Part shown: piece by piece, positions 7,893-17,152 of the stretch
Layout of the letters: each line of letters begins with the position of its first letter
How positions within the stretch are numbered: the stretch's first letter is position 1
Origin: an uncultured Acetatifactor sp.
GTDB taxonomy: Bacteria > Bacillota > Clostridia > Lachnospirales > Lachnospiraceae
Length of the DNA: 30,192 nucleotides
Direction of reading: 5' to 3'
Assembly (NCBI GenBank): GCA_934394665.1
Contig: CAKRRS010000029.1
Span: 1-30,192 of the forward strand
Notes under the pieces: model-generated
Seen by the model: the letters and a program-made list of their open reading frames with translations, nothing else
Database searches by the model: none
Told to the model about the DNA's origin: nothing
Translations under genes and position numbers: made by a program

Positions 7893-9578
7893 TTATCTTG
7901 CTTCTTTAAACGTATTTGCCTGTTCTTTCATCTCTTTGGCGTTGGAAAGCGCTGCTTCCGTAAGGGTATCACTGCCCAGCAGTCTTGCCAGTTCCGCCAG
8001 ACTTGCCGTTCCGGATACCTTATGAATATCCGTGATGGTCCTGTCATCTGTGCTGCTTTTTTCGATCACAAAATGTACATCCGCCATAGCTGCGATCTGG
8101 GGCAGATGGGTAATGCAGATCACCTGATGGGCTCCTGCCAATACGCTTAACTGTTCCGCCACCTTCCATGCCGTCCTGCCGCTGATACCGGTGTCGATCT
8201 CGTCAAAGATCAGCGTATCGATGGCATCTCTGCCGGCCAATACTGTCTTGATGGCTAACATGATTCTGGAAAGTTCACCACCGCTGGCTACCTGACTTAA
8301 AGGTTTTAAGCTTTCGCCCGGATTCGTGGAGATCATAAATTCCACATCATCGTAGCCTTTTGCCGTGATCGTCTGACCGGGTCTGACTGCGGTTTCAAAT
8401 TCCACCGTCAGGAAGTTCAGATTGATCAGAGCGTCCTTCAATTTCTGTGTCAGCACCTGCGCATTTTTCTGTCTGATCCCCGAAAGTTCCGCGCAAGTCT
8501 CTTCCAATAACGCCTTCTTTTCCTGCCATTTGGCATTCAGTTTCTGCATGTAGGCATCATAATCCGCCAGTTTTTCCAGATAGGCTTCTTTTTCCTCTTT
8601 ATATTTCAGAATCTCTTCAATGCTATTCCCGTATTTTCCTTTGAGGTGGTTAATGGTATTGAGTCTCTCTTCCGTGCTTCTAAAATCTTCTTCGTCAAAT
8701 TCCAGATCCGCCATATACTCCGCAACATCATGATTGTAATCCGCAAGCAGGCTTTCGACTTCCGCCAGTTGTTCCTCCATCTGTTCCAGTGCGGGATCAT
8801 ACATAGTAACACTGCGAAGTGCACGTAAAGCTCTGCTTAAGGAACTTCCGGCGCCGTCTTCCTCACCGCCGCTCAGTCTATAGCTTTCCGCCAGATTTTC
8901 TGCGATTTTGCGGCTGTTTGCCATCTTACGGTAGGCAGTCTCCAGTGCTTCGTCCTCACCTGGCTGCAGGGAAGCATCCGCGATCTCTTTCTGCTCAAAT
9001 TCCGCCAGAGACTGTTCTCTGCTTCTGGACGATTCATCCAGCGTTTCTTCTTCTATTTTTTTCTCAAGATTTGCACACTCGTGATACAACGATGCAACTC
9101 TTACGGCACACTGTGCAAATTCCGCCCCGGAATACGCGTCCAGGATCTCCATATGCTTACGTTTCTGCAATAGCGACTGATGCTCATGCTGTCCGTGAAT
9201 ATCGATCAGCAGTTCGGAAAGTTCTTTGACCTGTTTTGCGGTAACGGTCTCCCCATTGATCCGGCAGATGCTTTTTCCTGCCGACAGCTTTCTGCTCAGG
9301 ATCACGGTGCCGTCTTCCGCAGGCTCCAGATCCATGCTTTCCAGTTTCTCTGCAAGCTTTTCATCCTCGCAGTCGAAGACCAGTTCCACCAGACCGCTCT
9401 CTTCTCCCCGTCTGAGCATGTCCTTCTCGAATTTTCCTCCCAGTGCCAGATTCACCGAGCCGATCAGCAATGATTTACCGGCGCCGGTCTCACCGGTCAG
9501 TATATTCAGTCCCTCTCCGAATTCCACTTCCGTCTCCCTTATAAGAGCCAGATTTTTCACATGTAAGCTACGAAGCAT
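7893..9578 (-). CDS. recN: DNA repair protein RecN
   Basis: RecN is an SMC-like ATPase that gathers DNA ends early in double-strand break repair. Visible are the N-terminal Walker A GETGAGKSLL (about 29-38), a long charged coiled-coil middle, the ABC signature VASGGELSR and Walker B TLIFDEIDTGISG near the C-terminus. At 561 aa it is full length. The start ATG 9578 follows GGGGGA with 5-nt spacing. It lies 15 nt after argR, the conserved Firmicutes order argR-recN. In many spore formers spoIVB follows directly; here five fructose PTS genes intervene after a terminator. Confidence 0.97.
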   Translation of the reverse strand: MLRSLHVKNLALIRETEVEFGEGLNILTGETGAGKSLLIGSVNLALGGKFEKDMLRRGEESGLVELVFDCEDEKLAEKLESMDLEPAEDGTVILSRKLSAGKSICRINGETVTAKQVKELSELLIDIHGQHEHQSLLQKRKHMEILDAYSGAEFAQCAVRVASLYHECANLEKKIEEETLDESSRSREQSLAEFEQKEIADASLQPGEDEALETAYRKMANSRKIAENLAESYRLSGGEEDGAGSSLSRALRALRSVTMYDPALEQMEEQLAEVESLLADYNHDVAEYMADLEFDEEDFRSTEERLNTINHLKGKYGNSIEEILKYKEEKEAYLEKLADYDAYMQKLNAKWQEKKALLEETCAELSGIRQKNAQVLTQKLKDALINLNFLTVEFETAVRPGQTITAKGYDDVEFMISTNPGESLKPLSQVASGGELSRIMLAIKTVLAGRDAIDTLIFDEIDTGISGRTAWKVAEQLSVLAGAHQVICITHLPQIAAMADVHFVIEKSSTDDRTITDIHKVSGTASLAELARLLGSDTLTEAALSNAKEMKEQANTFKEAR

Positions 9579-9593
9579 GTATTTCCCCCTGTC

Positions 9594-10046
9594 TTATCTT
9601 TCTATCATCAGATGGATCTTATCCATCAGAATCTGTGTATCTTCCACCGTCCGTACGGCGACCATGATCGTATCATCTCCGGCGATACATCCCACCACCT
9701 CGGAAAATTTTAAAGCATCCAGTGCCGCAGCAACAGCCATGGCCATACCGGATACCGTCTTGATCACGAGAATATTCTGTGCCATGTCCATGGAAATAAA
9801 GCCGTCTCTGAGCACACGGATATATTTGTCTCCCATGTGGCTGTCATCCTGTTTGAGGATCACATATTTCTGTTTGCCGCCTCCGGTAGGCACTTTGGAA
9901 AGTTTCAATTCCCGGATATCTCTGGACACCGTCGCCTGTGTCACGGCAAATCCGGCTTCTTTCAGATAGCCGGCCAGTTCTTCCTGTGTCTCCACATCCT
10001 TTTTTTCTATGATCTCTATGATCTTGCGATGTCTGGTTTTCTTCAT
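9594..10046 (-). CDS. argR: Arginine repressor ArgR/AhrC
   Basis: ArgR is a hexameric arginine-responsive regulator that represses arginine synthesis and activates catabolism. The N-terminal winged helix (about 1-70, with TQATVSRDIRELKL) is followed by the C-terminal oligomerisation and arginine-binding domain containing GCIAGDDTIMV. The length of about 150 aa is typical. I start at ATG 10046 (MKKTRHRK), which has GGAGGG seven bases upstream; an ATG at 10061 overlaps the nadK stop and has no comparable site. It lies 14 nt after nadK and 15 nt before recN. Confidence 0.96.
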   Translation of the reverse strand: MKKTRHRKIIEIIEKKDVETQEELAGYLKEAGFAVTQATVSRDIRELKLSKVPTGGGKQKYVILKQDDSHMGDKYIRVLRDGFISMDMAQNILVIKTVSGMAMAVAAALDALKFSEVVGCIAGDDTIMVAVRTVEDTQILMDKIHLMIER

Positions 10047-10060
10047 CTTGCTGCCCTCCA

Positions 10061-10888
10061 TCAGGAATCTCTCATTTTACGATGCAGTACATCTAAGAAG
10101 CTGACCTGATTCAGCTGGATAAATTCCGTGATCTTTTCCGACTGTACGATACGGATATGATCTCCTGTGCACATTTTCACCTTGTGGCTGCCGTCATAGT
10201 TGGCCTCAACCGTCTGGTTTTTCCCTTCTCTGCCGCCGGGGATCTCTATCACGATCTCATCCTCCGGAGATAAAATAATACTTCTCTGGTTCAGGCTGTG
10301 GGGGCAGATAGGGGTCAGTGTGATCAGTTTTGCCTTCGGCTCCACCAGGGGTCCTCCGGCCGACAGATTATATCCGGTAGATCCTGTCGGAGTCGTCACG
10401 ATCATACCGTCGGCTTTATAATGATTCAAAAGCTGTCCGTTGACATAAATGTTAAACTCTATAATCTGTAAGGAGCCGCTTCTGGAGATGACGATGTCGT
10501 TCAAAGCCCAGCCTTCCGAGACGCTTCCGTCCGCGCAGCAGACTTTGCCGTTTAACATCATCCGGCGTTCCTTCTTGAAATCATCCCGGATCAGACGATC
10601 CAGCGCCTCTTCCAGACCGGAAAGCTCGATCTCCGTCATATATCCCACGGTTCCCAGGTTGACACCGATGATAGGCACCAGGATCTTCTTGGTCTCACGT
10701 GCCGCCTGTAATACCGTACCATCGCCTCCCAGCACGATCATGCAGTCCACATCCAGAGGAATATCGTCCGACTCTTTGACTTTTAATTTCACGATACACC
10801 CGTGTGCTTCCAGATAGTCCCGGATCCGGCCGGTAGTTATCAGTTCCGGATCCTTATGTTTATTCGTATAGATCAGAAAATGTTTCAT
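10061..10888 (-). CDS. nadK: NAD kinase
   Basis: This kinase phosphorylates NAD to NADP in the cytoplasm. It has the catalytic and nucleotide-binding GGDGT motif (about 54-58) and the glycine-rich TPTGSTGYNLSAGGPLV motif, with LNDIVISR and the C-terminal beta-rich domain of the family. It is 275 aa, the normal bacterial length. The start ATG 10888 has AAGGAG upstream with rather long spacing. It sits between tlyA (23 nt) and argR (14 nt) in a conserved operon. Confidence 0.96.
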   Translation of the reverse strand: MKHFLIYTNKHKDPELITTGRIRDYLEAHGCIVKLKVKESDDIPLDVDCMIVLGGDGTVLQAARETKKILVPIIGVNLGTVGYMTEIELSGLEEALDRLIRDDFKKERRMMLNGKVCCADGSVSEGWALNDIVISRSGSLQIIEFNIYVNGQLLNHYKADGMIVTTPTGSTGYNLSAGGPLVEPKAKLITLTPICPHSLNQRSIILSPEDEIVIEIPGGREGKNQTVEANYDGSHKVKMCTGDHIRIVQSEKITEFIQLNQVSFLDVLHRKMRDS

Positions 10889-10911
10889 GATTTTCTGTGC
10901 TCCTTATTCTC

Positions 10912-11793
10912 CTACAGCATATGCGAATGATCCACGATTCCTTTGATCAGGACATCCCACTCCGGCGTATAAGAAATTCCGGTCTTTTCCTCCACGATCG
11001 TCTGCAGATTGCTCTCTGCCTCATGTTCTGTAAGTGCCAGCTTTTCTTCCGGAATGCCGTCCGGTTTCCGGATGTGAAGCAGATATTCAATATTTCCTTC
11101 CGGTCCTTTGATCGGCGAATATTCCAGATGCAGCACTTCGAATCCGATGCTGTCCGCATAATCTATGATCTTACGAATCACTTCCTCATGGATCTGCGGT
11201 TCCCTGACGACACCGTTTTTCCCGACCTTTCCTCTGCCGGCCTCAAACTGCGGTTTGATGAGACATACCATCTGTCCGCCGCTCTTTAAGAGATTTCTCG
11301 CAGGAATCAGTATCTTTGTCAGAGAAATAAAGGACACATCCACGCTTGCAAAATCCAAAGCATCCGGAATATCTTCCGGAGTCACATAACGGAAATTGGT
11401 CTGTTCCATGCACACCACACGTTCATCATTCCTAAGTTTCCAGGCAAGCTGTCCCTGTCCCACATCTACGGAATAGACCTTCGTCGCTCCGTTTTGCAGC
11501 ATACAGTCGGTGAAACCGCCGGTAGACGCTCCGATATCCATGCAGATCATTCCGTCCAGCAGAAATCCCCACTGTTCCATTGCTTTTTCCAGCTTCAGTC
11601 CCCCACGGCTGACATATTTCATGGTATGATTTCTGACTTCCAGTTTGATCTTGCTGACATCAAATCCGGTGCCGGCCTTGTCTTCCTTCTGTCCGTTGAC
11701 ATAGACATTGCCGGACATAATGATGGCTTTTGCCTTTTCTCTGGAAGGAGCATACCCCTGCTCTACCAGGATCACATCCAGTCGTTCTTTCAT
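10912..11793 (-). CDS. tlyA: TlyA family rRNA 2'-O-methyltransferase
   Basis: TlyA proteins methylate ribose 2'-hydroxyls in 16S and/or 23S rRNA; some were earlier called hemolysins. There is an N-terminal S4 RNA-binding domain (about 1-62, KERLDVILVEQGYAPSREKA) and a Rossmann methyltransferase domain with the SAM-binding motif MDIGASTGGFTDC (about 85-97). The catalytic K-D-K-E style motifs VDVSFISL and LIKPQFEAG are present. It is 293 aa, full length. ATG 11793 follows GGAGA, 9 nt after the dxs stop. Confidence 0.93.
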   Translation of the reverse strand: MKERLDVILVEQGYAPSREKAKAIIMSGNVYVNGQKEDKAGTGFDVSKIKLEVRNHTMKYVSRGGLKLEKAMEQWGFLLDGMICMDIGASTGGFTDCMLQNGATKVYSVDVGQGQLAWKLRNDERVVCMEQTNFRYVTPEDIPDALDFASVDVSFISLTKILIPARNLLKSGGQMVCLIKPQFEAGRGKVGKNGVVREPQIHEEVIRKIIDYADSIGFEVLHLEYSPIKGPEGNIEYLLHIRKPDGIPEEKLALTEHEAESNLQTIVEEKTGISYTPEWDVLIKGIVDHSHML

Positions 11794-11802
11794 CGCGATC
11801 TC

Positions 11803-13659
11803 CTACTTATATTTCTCCAGGATCTTCTCCGTAATGCTCTCCGCATCCAGTCCGATCTCTTTTTTCAAAAGTTCTACATTACCGTGTTCCACATACGCAT
11901 CCGGAATCCCCGTCATGACACATTTGATGTGCTTATCATGATCATTTAAGCAGGTCAGCACTTTTTCGCCAAAACCGCCGCTTAAGACATTTTCCTCCAT
12001 GGTCACGATCATGTCATGGTCTTCGCACGCCGAAAGCACTGCTTCTTCATCAATCGGCTTGATAAATCTGGCATTGATAATGCTTGCCTTACAGCCTTTC
12101 TCATGCAGCAGTCTCCGTACCTCTTCCGCGGTTTTCACCATACTTCCCACAGCAAACAGGGCAATACCGCCCTCTCTGTTTATCCACTCTGCTTTCCCCA
12201 GTTCGATCGGTGCACGGTATTCGGAAAGTCCGGCATAAGCCGTTCCTCTGGGGTAACGCACCGCAATCGGTGCCTCCAGCGCAACGGCGAATTTCATCAT
12301 ATCTGAAAGCTCCCATTTATTTTTCGGTGCACAGATATGCATATTGGGAATCCCGGACAAATAGGTATAGTCAAAAATCCCCTGATGGGTCTCACCGTCA
12401 CTGCCTACCAGTCCGGCACGGTCTATGGCGAATACCACCGGCAGATTCTGGATACATACATCATGCAGGATCTGATCGTATCCTCGCTGTAAAAACGAAG
12501 AGTACACCGCTACGATAGGTTTCATGCCTCCGGCTGCCAGTCCTGCCGCAAACGTTACCGCGTGTTCCTCTGCGATTCCCACATCGAAAAACCGGTCGGG
12601 ATACATATTCCGGAAACGTTTTAATCCGGTACCGTCCGGCATGGCCGCTGTGATCGCTACCACACGTTCATCCCGCTGCCCCAGCTTGCACATCACTGTA
12701 GAAAATACATCGGTATAATTGGCCACCGTACGGGGATGTGACGGGATGCCCGTCTCGATATCAAAAGGCTCGGCGCCATGGAATCTGGCAGGGTGCTTCT
12801 CTGCGGGACCGTATCCTTTGCCCTTCTGGGTCAGCACATGGATCAGCACCGCACCTTTCACACGCTTTGCTTCTTCAATGACTTTGATCAGTCCTTCAAT
12901 ATCGTGTCCGTCTACGGGTCCCAGATAGGTAACCCCCATGTCTTCGAAAAACATGCCGGGAATCACCAGCTGCTTGAAGCTGCTCTTCGCACGGCGGATC
13001 CGATTGACGATCCCGTCCCCGCCCGGCTTACTCTTCAGGGCATTGTAAATACCTTCCTTCAGATCAAGATACCCGGTCGCAGTACGGATATTGTTCAGGT
13101 ATTTTGATACACCGCCCACATTTTCCGAGATGGACATGTTATTATCATTCAAAATGATGATAAAATTCGTCTCCAGCTTTGCAGCATTGTTCAACGCTTC
13201 ATACGCCATGCCGCCGGTGAGGGAGCCGTCTCCGATCACTGATACGATTGTCGTCTTTTCCCCACGTAAATCTCTTGCCTTTACCAGTCCCAGTCCTGCC
13301 GAAATAGAAGTAGAGCTGTGTCCCGTATCAAACGCATCGTAATTGCTTTCTTTTCTCTTGGGGAACCCACTCATGCCATGAAACTGGCGTAAGACATCGA
13401 AACCGTCTTTGCGGCCCGTTAATATTTTGTGGGTATAAGACTGATGACCTACATCCCAGATAATCTTATCCTCCGGAAGATTTAACGCAAGATGAAGTGC
13501 CATGGTAAGTTCCACAGCTCCCAGATTCGATCCCAAATGCCCTCCGGTGATACTGATCTTCTGAATCAGGAACTGCCGGATCTCCTCCGCCAGTTCTCCG
13601 TAATCTGATTTCTCTATTTTTTTGATATCATTTGCTTTTTCGATTTTATCCAGTAACAT
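11803..13659 (-). CDS. dxs: 1-deoxy-D-xylulose-5-phosphate synthase
   Basis: Dxs is a thiamine-diphosphate enzyme that condenses pyruvate with glyceraldehyde 3-phosphate, the first and rate-setting step of the MEP isoprenoid pathway. Seen are SITGGHLGSNLG near the N-terminus, the ThDP motif GDGSLTGG (about 143-150) running to the Asn of ILNDNNMSIS, the transketolase pyrimidine domain (GIAEEHAVTFAAGLA, YSSFLQRGYDQ) and a C-terminal domain. It is 618 aa, full length. AGAGGA lies seven bases before ATG 13659. It follows ispA by 14 nt, so precursor supply and prenyl chain synthesis are co-transcribed. Confidence 0.97.
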   Translation of the reverse strand: MLLDKIEKANDIKKIEKSDYGELAEEIRQFLIQKISITGGHLGSNLGAVELTMALHLALNLPEDKIIWDVGHQSYTHKILTGRKDGFDVLRQFHGMSGFPKRKESNYDAFDTGHSSTSISAGLGLVKARDLRGEKTTIVSVIGDGSLTGGMAYEALNNAAKLETNFIIILNDNNMSISENVGGVSKYLNNIRTATGYLDLKEGIYNALKSKPGGDGIVNRIRRAKSSFKQLVIPGMFFEDMGVTYLGPVDGHDIEGLIKVIEEAKRVKGAVLIHVLTQKGKGYGPAEKHPARFHGAEPFDIETGIPSHPRTVANYTDVFSTVMCKLGQRDERVVAITAAMPDGTGLKRFRNMYPDRFFDVGIAEEHAVTFAAGLAAGGMKPIVAVYSSFLQRGYDQILHDVCIQNLPVVFAIDRAGLVGSDGETHQGIFDYTYLSGIPNMHICAPKNKWELSDMMKFAVALEAPIAVRYPRGTAYAGLSEYRAPIELGKAEWINREGGIALFAVGSMVKTAEEVRRLLHEKGCKASIINARFIKPIDEEAVLSACEDHDMIVTMEENVLSGGFGEKVLTCLNDHDKHIKCVMTGIPDAYVEHGNVELLKKEIGLDAESITEKILEKYK

Positions 13660-13673
13660 TCGCTTTTCCTCTG

Positions 13674-14597
13674 CTATTTCGTTCTATGAACCAGATGAAG
13701 TAAGAGTTCTTTCAAAAATTCATGTTCGCCGGTAAAACTGTCCAGAACAGCAACCGCTTCGCCGGTCAGCCGTTCCACTTCTCTGCCGGATTCTTCCAGT
13801 CCGTGTAATGTCACATAGGTCTGTTTATGATTCTGTGCATCGCTGCCCGTGGCTTTTCCGAGTTCTTTACTGTCTCCGATCACATCGAGAATATCATCCT
13901 GGATCTGAAAGGCAATGCCTACATTATAAGCGCATAATTCCACCGCCGCGATCTCCTCATCCGTCGCTCCCGCCAGAATCGCACCGATCATCATAGAAGC
14001 CTGGATCAAGGCTGCCGTCTTGTTCGCATGGATAAATAAAATCTGTTCCGTCGTCAGGGAGCTCGTCTGCTCTTCCGCTTCGATATCGGCCGTCTGCCCA
14101 CCGATCATGCCATAGATACCGGCCTTCCCTGCCAGAACCTTCAGTGCCGTGGCTACCCTGGGGAACTCAGGATCCACAGGTGCTCCCACCGCACATGCCG
14201 GGAATGCACGAAATGCTGTCTCAAACGCATAATTCAACAGTCCGTCGCCCGCCAGCACTCCCATACCGTCTCCGTACACAGACCAGGTAGTCTTGCGTCC
14301 TCTGCGGTATTCATCATTATCCATTGCCGGAAGATCATCATGTACCAGCGAGTAGGTATGTATCATCTCGATTGCCGCCATAAAAGGCTCTACCATGTTA
14401 CCGTCCCCGCCGAACATCCGGTACGTCTCCTGCATCAGCATGGGACGTAACCGTTTTCCGCCTGCCATAAGGCTATAGTTCATGGCTTCGATCACGGTCT
14501 TCTGATATCCTTCCTCCGCCGGAAGATATTCTTTCAAGAGTGCTTCTATACTTGCGGTTTTCTTCTGTAATTCCTGTCTGAATCTTGTCTCTTCCAT
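13674..14597 (-). CDS. ispA: Farnesyl/geranyl diphosphate synthase (class I polyprenyl synthase)
   Basis: The enzyme condenses isopentenyl diphosphate with allylic diphosphates to make C10-C15 (perhaps C20) prenyl chains for quinones and undecaprenyl carriers. The first Asp-rich motif is DDLPAMD (about 87-93), the second is QDDILD (about 233-238), and GGKRLRP binds the diphosphate. The start at ATG 14597 has GGAG six bases upstream; an ATG at 14609 is in frame but lacks a good site. The product is about 307 aa. It lies between xseB (90 nt) and dxs (14 nt). Exact chain length cannot be read with certainty. Confidence 0.94.
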   Translation of the reverse strand: MEETRFRQELQKKTASIEALLKEYLPAEEGYQKTVIEAMNYSLMAGGKRLRPMLMQETYRMFGGDGNMVEPFMAAIEMIHTYSLVHDDLPAMDNDEYRRGRKTTWSVYGDGMGVLAGDGLLNYAFETAFRAFPACAVGAPVDPEFPRVATALKVLAGKAGIYGMIGGQTADIEAEEQTSSLTTEQILFIHANKTAALIQASMMIGAILAGATDEEIAAVELCAYNVGIAFQIQDDILDVIGDSKELGKATGSDAQNHKQTYVTLHGLEESGREVERLTGEAVAVLDSFTGEHEFLKELLLHLVHRTK

Positions 14598-14687
14598 GTT
14601 AATCTCCATTCCGCAGGGTGATTCTCCATTTCGCAGACATTTGCCGTCGCATCATAGGAATCCTTCCCTTTTGATGATACAGATGAA

Positions 14688-14933
14688 TTACTGTGGATCC
14701 AAAGGCTCCAGGTCTCCCTCTTCGTTCAGCTTCATGACCTGCTTCTCCACACGATCGATCTGCTCGTTACACTGCTTCAATACCTGCATGCCCCGGCTAT
14801 ATGCCGTAAAAGCCTCTTCCAGAGAGATATCCTCTGCTTCCAGCTGTTCTATCAATTCTTCCAGCACGGAAAAATTATCTTCCAGGCTGCGCATTTCCTG
14901 CTGTTCTTCTGTCTTTTTCGTCTTTCCTGCCAA
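14688..14933 (-). CDS. xseB: Exodeoxyribonuclease VII small subunit
   Basis: XseB is the small helical subunit of Exo VII, which degrades single-stranded DNA to short oligonucleotides. The core SLEDNFSVLEELIEQLE and SLEEAFTAYSRGMQVLK is the family signature. I choose TTG 14933 because GGAGGA lies seven bases upstream and the resulting 81-aa protein (MAGKTKKTEE) has the usual family length. A GTG at 14976-14978, overlapping the xseA stop, would give 96 aa with an unusual N-terminus and a weak ribosome binding site. The gene follows xseA directly. Confidence 0.9.
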   Translation of the reverse strand: MAGKTKKTEEQQEMRSLEDNFSVLEELIEQLEAEDISLEEAFTAYSRGMQVLKQCNEQIDRVEKQVMKLNEEGDLEPLDPQ

Positions 14934-14974
14934 AATATAGTCCTCCGTCACCGGTATGTCAAAGCAACACAGAA

Positions 14975-16195
14975 TCACTCATTATCTTCATCACTAAGTA
15001 TCTGTTCCACCCGGGTAGTAATCACACCGTCACTTACACGGATCCGTAATTGCTCCCCTGTCTCAATCTGTGTCACTGACCGGATATTTTTCCCTGCAAT
15101 ATCCTCCACATAAGAAAAGCCGCTGTTTAACTTTTCCAAAGGAGAGACTGCTTTCATTCGTTCGATATAGAGTGCCAGGGTATGTCTGCGATCCCGCAGT
15201 ACATTCTGCATCCGGCTTTGCAGTCGTTCTTCCAGTTGTACACTGTAGGTTCTCTTCTCTCTGATCCGGCTGGCAGGACTCAGATATCCCAGCCGCATCT
15301 TCAGCTGCTCTGCCTGCTGCCTTTTCCTTCTGAGGATGCTGTCCATTTGTCCGTACAGTCGTTCCTGCCTGTCCAGAATCTCTGCCTCGATATCACTGAC
15401 TTTCTGCACTGCCAGTTCTGCTGCCGCGGAAGGAGTCGGTGCCCGCAGATCCGCCACATAATCAATGATTGTGGTATCTGTTTCATGTCCTACCGCCGAG
15501 ATCACGGGAACCGTACAGTCAAAGACCGCCTGTGCCACCATTCTCTCATTAAACGCCCACAGATCCTCGATGGATCCACCGCCGCGTCCTACAATCATGA
15601 CATCCACACCCTGTCTCTCCAGTGCACGGATACCCTTTACGATCGAGGGTGCCGCCGAAGCTCCCTGCACCAGGGCAGGATACAGAATGATCTGTACATA
15701 AGGGTTGCGTCTGGAGGCGATCTGTATGATATCACGCACCGCTGCACCGGTATCTGCCGTCACTACACCCAGCGTATGAATATATTTCGGAACAGGCTGC
15801 TTGTATTCCGGTGCAAACATTCCTTCTTCCGCAAGTTCTCTCTTTAACTGTTCATATTTTTCGTAAAGCGCTCCGGCACCATCCAGTGTCACTTCTTTGA
15901 CATAAAGCTGATATTTGCCGTCCCGTTCATACACACTTACGGAACCCTTGACGATTACCTGCTGTCCCTCCTGCAGTCTGAATGCCAGTCTCGCACGGTC
16001 TCCCGCAAACATAATGCAGTTCAGGGTACTGGAAGAATCCTTTAACGTAAAATAAATATGTCCAGAGGTATGGTATTTACAGTTGCTTACCTCACCTTTT
16101 ACAGACACCGCCTGTAAAAAGTAATCCTGCGTGAACATATTTTTGATATAAGTATTCAGTTGTCGTACACTGATTACATTCTGTATGCTATTCAC
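14975..16195 (-). CDS. xseA: Exodeoxyribonuclease VII large subunit
   Basis: XseA is the catalytic subunit of Exo VII. An N-terminal OB-fold (about 1-105, with GEVSNCKYHTSGHIYFTLKD) is followed by the nuclease domain with GVVTADTGAAVRDI and the signature GRGGGSIEDLWAFN (about 203-216), HETDTTIIDYVADLRAPTPSAAAE and a coiled-coil C-terminal part. It is 406 aa, full length for Firmicutes. Its ATG at 16195 overlaps the end of nusB by 8 bp, indicating translational coupling. Confidence 0.96.
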   Translation of the reverse strand: MNSIQNVISVRQLNTYIKNMFTQDYFLQAVSVKGEVSNCKYHTSGHIYFTLKDSSSTLNCIMFAGDRARLAFRLQEGQQVIVKGSVSVYERDGKYQLYVKEVTLDGAGALYEKYEQLKRELAEEGMFAPEYKQPVPKYIHTLGVVTADTGAAVRDIIQIASRRNPYVQIILYPALVQGASAAPSIVKGIRALERQGVDVMIVGRGGGSIEDLWAFNERMVAQAVFDCTVPVISAVGHETDTTIIDYVADLRAPTPSAAAELAVQKVSDIEAEILDRQERLYGQMDSILRRKRQQAEQLKMRLGYLSPASRIREKRTYSVQLEERLQSRMQNVLRDRRHTLALYIERMKAVSPLEKLNSGFSYVEDIAGKNIRSVTQIETGEQLRIRVSDGVITTRVEQILSDEDNE

Positions 16196-16598
16196 CGGCC
16201 TTCATAATCTTGGCAAGGATCGCGTTGACAAATCCGCCGGAGCTCTCCTGACCATACTTTTTCGCGATTTCCACCGCCTCATTAATGGCAACACCATCGG
16301 GAATATCGTCATCATAACGAAGTTCGTAAGCACCCAGGCGCAATACAGCAAGCTCTACCTTACCCATACGGGTGGTATCCCAGCCTTCTGTATTCTCATT
16401 GATCAGCCTGTCCAGTTCCGGGATCTTCTCACTGATCTTTTGGAAGCGCTCCGCAATGGCATCTGCATCCTTCCAGGAAGGAACTTCCTCATTGTTCTCC
16501 CGATACAGTGCTAACTGCTCGGGCATATCTTCCTGCGTATGAAACTCCACACGGTATATAAGTTTGAAAACCTGTTCTCTCTGCTCGTGTCTTCCCAT
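16188..16598 (-). CDS. nusB: Transcription antitermination factor NusB
   Basis: NusB binds boxA RNA with NusE (ribosomal protein S10) and promotes antitermination in rRNA operons. The all-helical 136-aa protein begins GRHEQREQVFKLIYRVEF and ends with the family helices GVAINEAVEIAKKYG and GGFVNAILAKI. The length is normal. A GGAAG-type site precedes ATG 16598. It lies 21 nt after the Asp23-family gene and overlaps xseA, the standard Clostridia arrangement. Confidence 0.96.
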   Translation of the reverse strand: MGRHEQREQVFKLIYRVEFHTQEDMPEQLALYRENNEEVPSWKDADAIAERFQKISEKIPELDRLINENTEGWDTTRMGKVELAVLRLGAYELRYDDDIPDGVAINEAVEIAKKYGQESSGGFVNAILAKIMKAGE

Positions 16599-16619
16599 AA
16601 TATCTTCCTGTATTTCCTC

Positions 16620-17006
16620 TTATTTATCCTTCTTCATATTTACACCGGCAATGCGGATATTTACATCCGAGCAGGTCAGGCCGGTCATATTCTCGACCGC
16701 ATTTTTCACCTTCTGCTGCACTGCCTGACAGGTAGCGGGAATATTGTATCCGTACTCCATGGTCACTGCCAGATCTACCTTCACATTCTTCTCAGATACT
16801 TCTACCTTCACACCCTTAGTCAGGCTCTTGACACCCACTTTGCTCATGAGTTCGTTGGTAATATTGCCTGCCATTGCGCTGACACCTTCCACTTCGGTAG
16901 CGGCCAAAGAGGCGATCATTGCCACAACATCATCGGCGATCTGTACGGTTCCGATACTCTCATCTTCTTTTAATACCAGATTCTTTTTATCTATTTCTTT
17001 TTCCAT
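16620..17006 (-). CDS. Asp23/Gls24 family envelope stress protein
   Basis: The DUF322/Asp23 domain is seen through IADDVVAMIASLAATEVEGVSAM and VDLAVTMEYGYNIPATCQAVQQKVKNAVENMTGL. Proteins of this family are small, abundant and often associated with the membrane or cell envelope through partner proteins; the member just upstream of nusB is widely conserved in Clostridia with no proven role. The start at ATG 17006 (MEKEIDKK) is preceded by GGAGGA; the longer reading from 17045 is unsupported. It is 128 aa. A likely vegetative promoter lies at 17124-17152. Confidence 0.9.
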   Translation of the reverse strand: MEKEIDKKNLVLKEDESIGTVQIADDVVAMIASLAATEVEGVSAMAGNITNELMSKVGVKSLTKGVKVEVSEKNVKVDLAVTMEYGYNIPATCQAVQQKVKNAVENMTGLTCSDVNIRIAGVNMKKDK

Positions 17007-17123
17007 GCTATAAGATCCTCCTGTAAAATCATACTTCCTGACCATTTCTATATCCGTTTTGCAACACTTTGCCTGCCCTTTGGCGACAATGAAGTTGTTC
17101 CCGGATACTTCCTGAATAGATAC

Positions 17124-17152
17124 AGTATATCAAACTCTTACGAATTTGTCAC
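17124..17152 (-). promoter_or_regulatory. Candidate promoter for the asp23-nusB-recN operon
   Basis: On the minus strand GTGACA (17147-17152), a 17-nt spacer and TATACT (17124-17129) resemble a sigma-A promoter. It overlaps the stop codon of the upstream lipoprotein gene (17138) and lies about 110 nt before the Asp23-family start. No terminator is visible between the two genes, so read-through from prfC is also possible. Confidence 0.55.
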
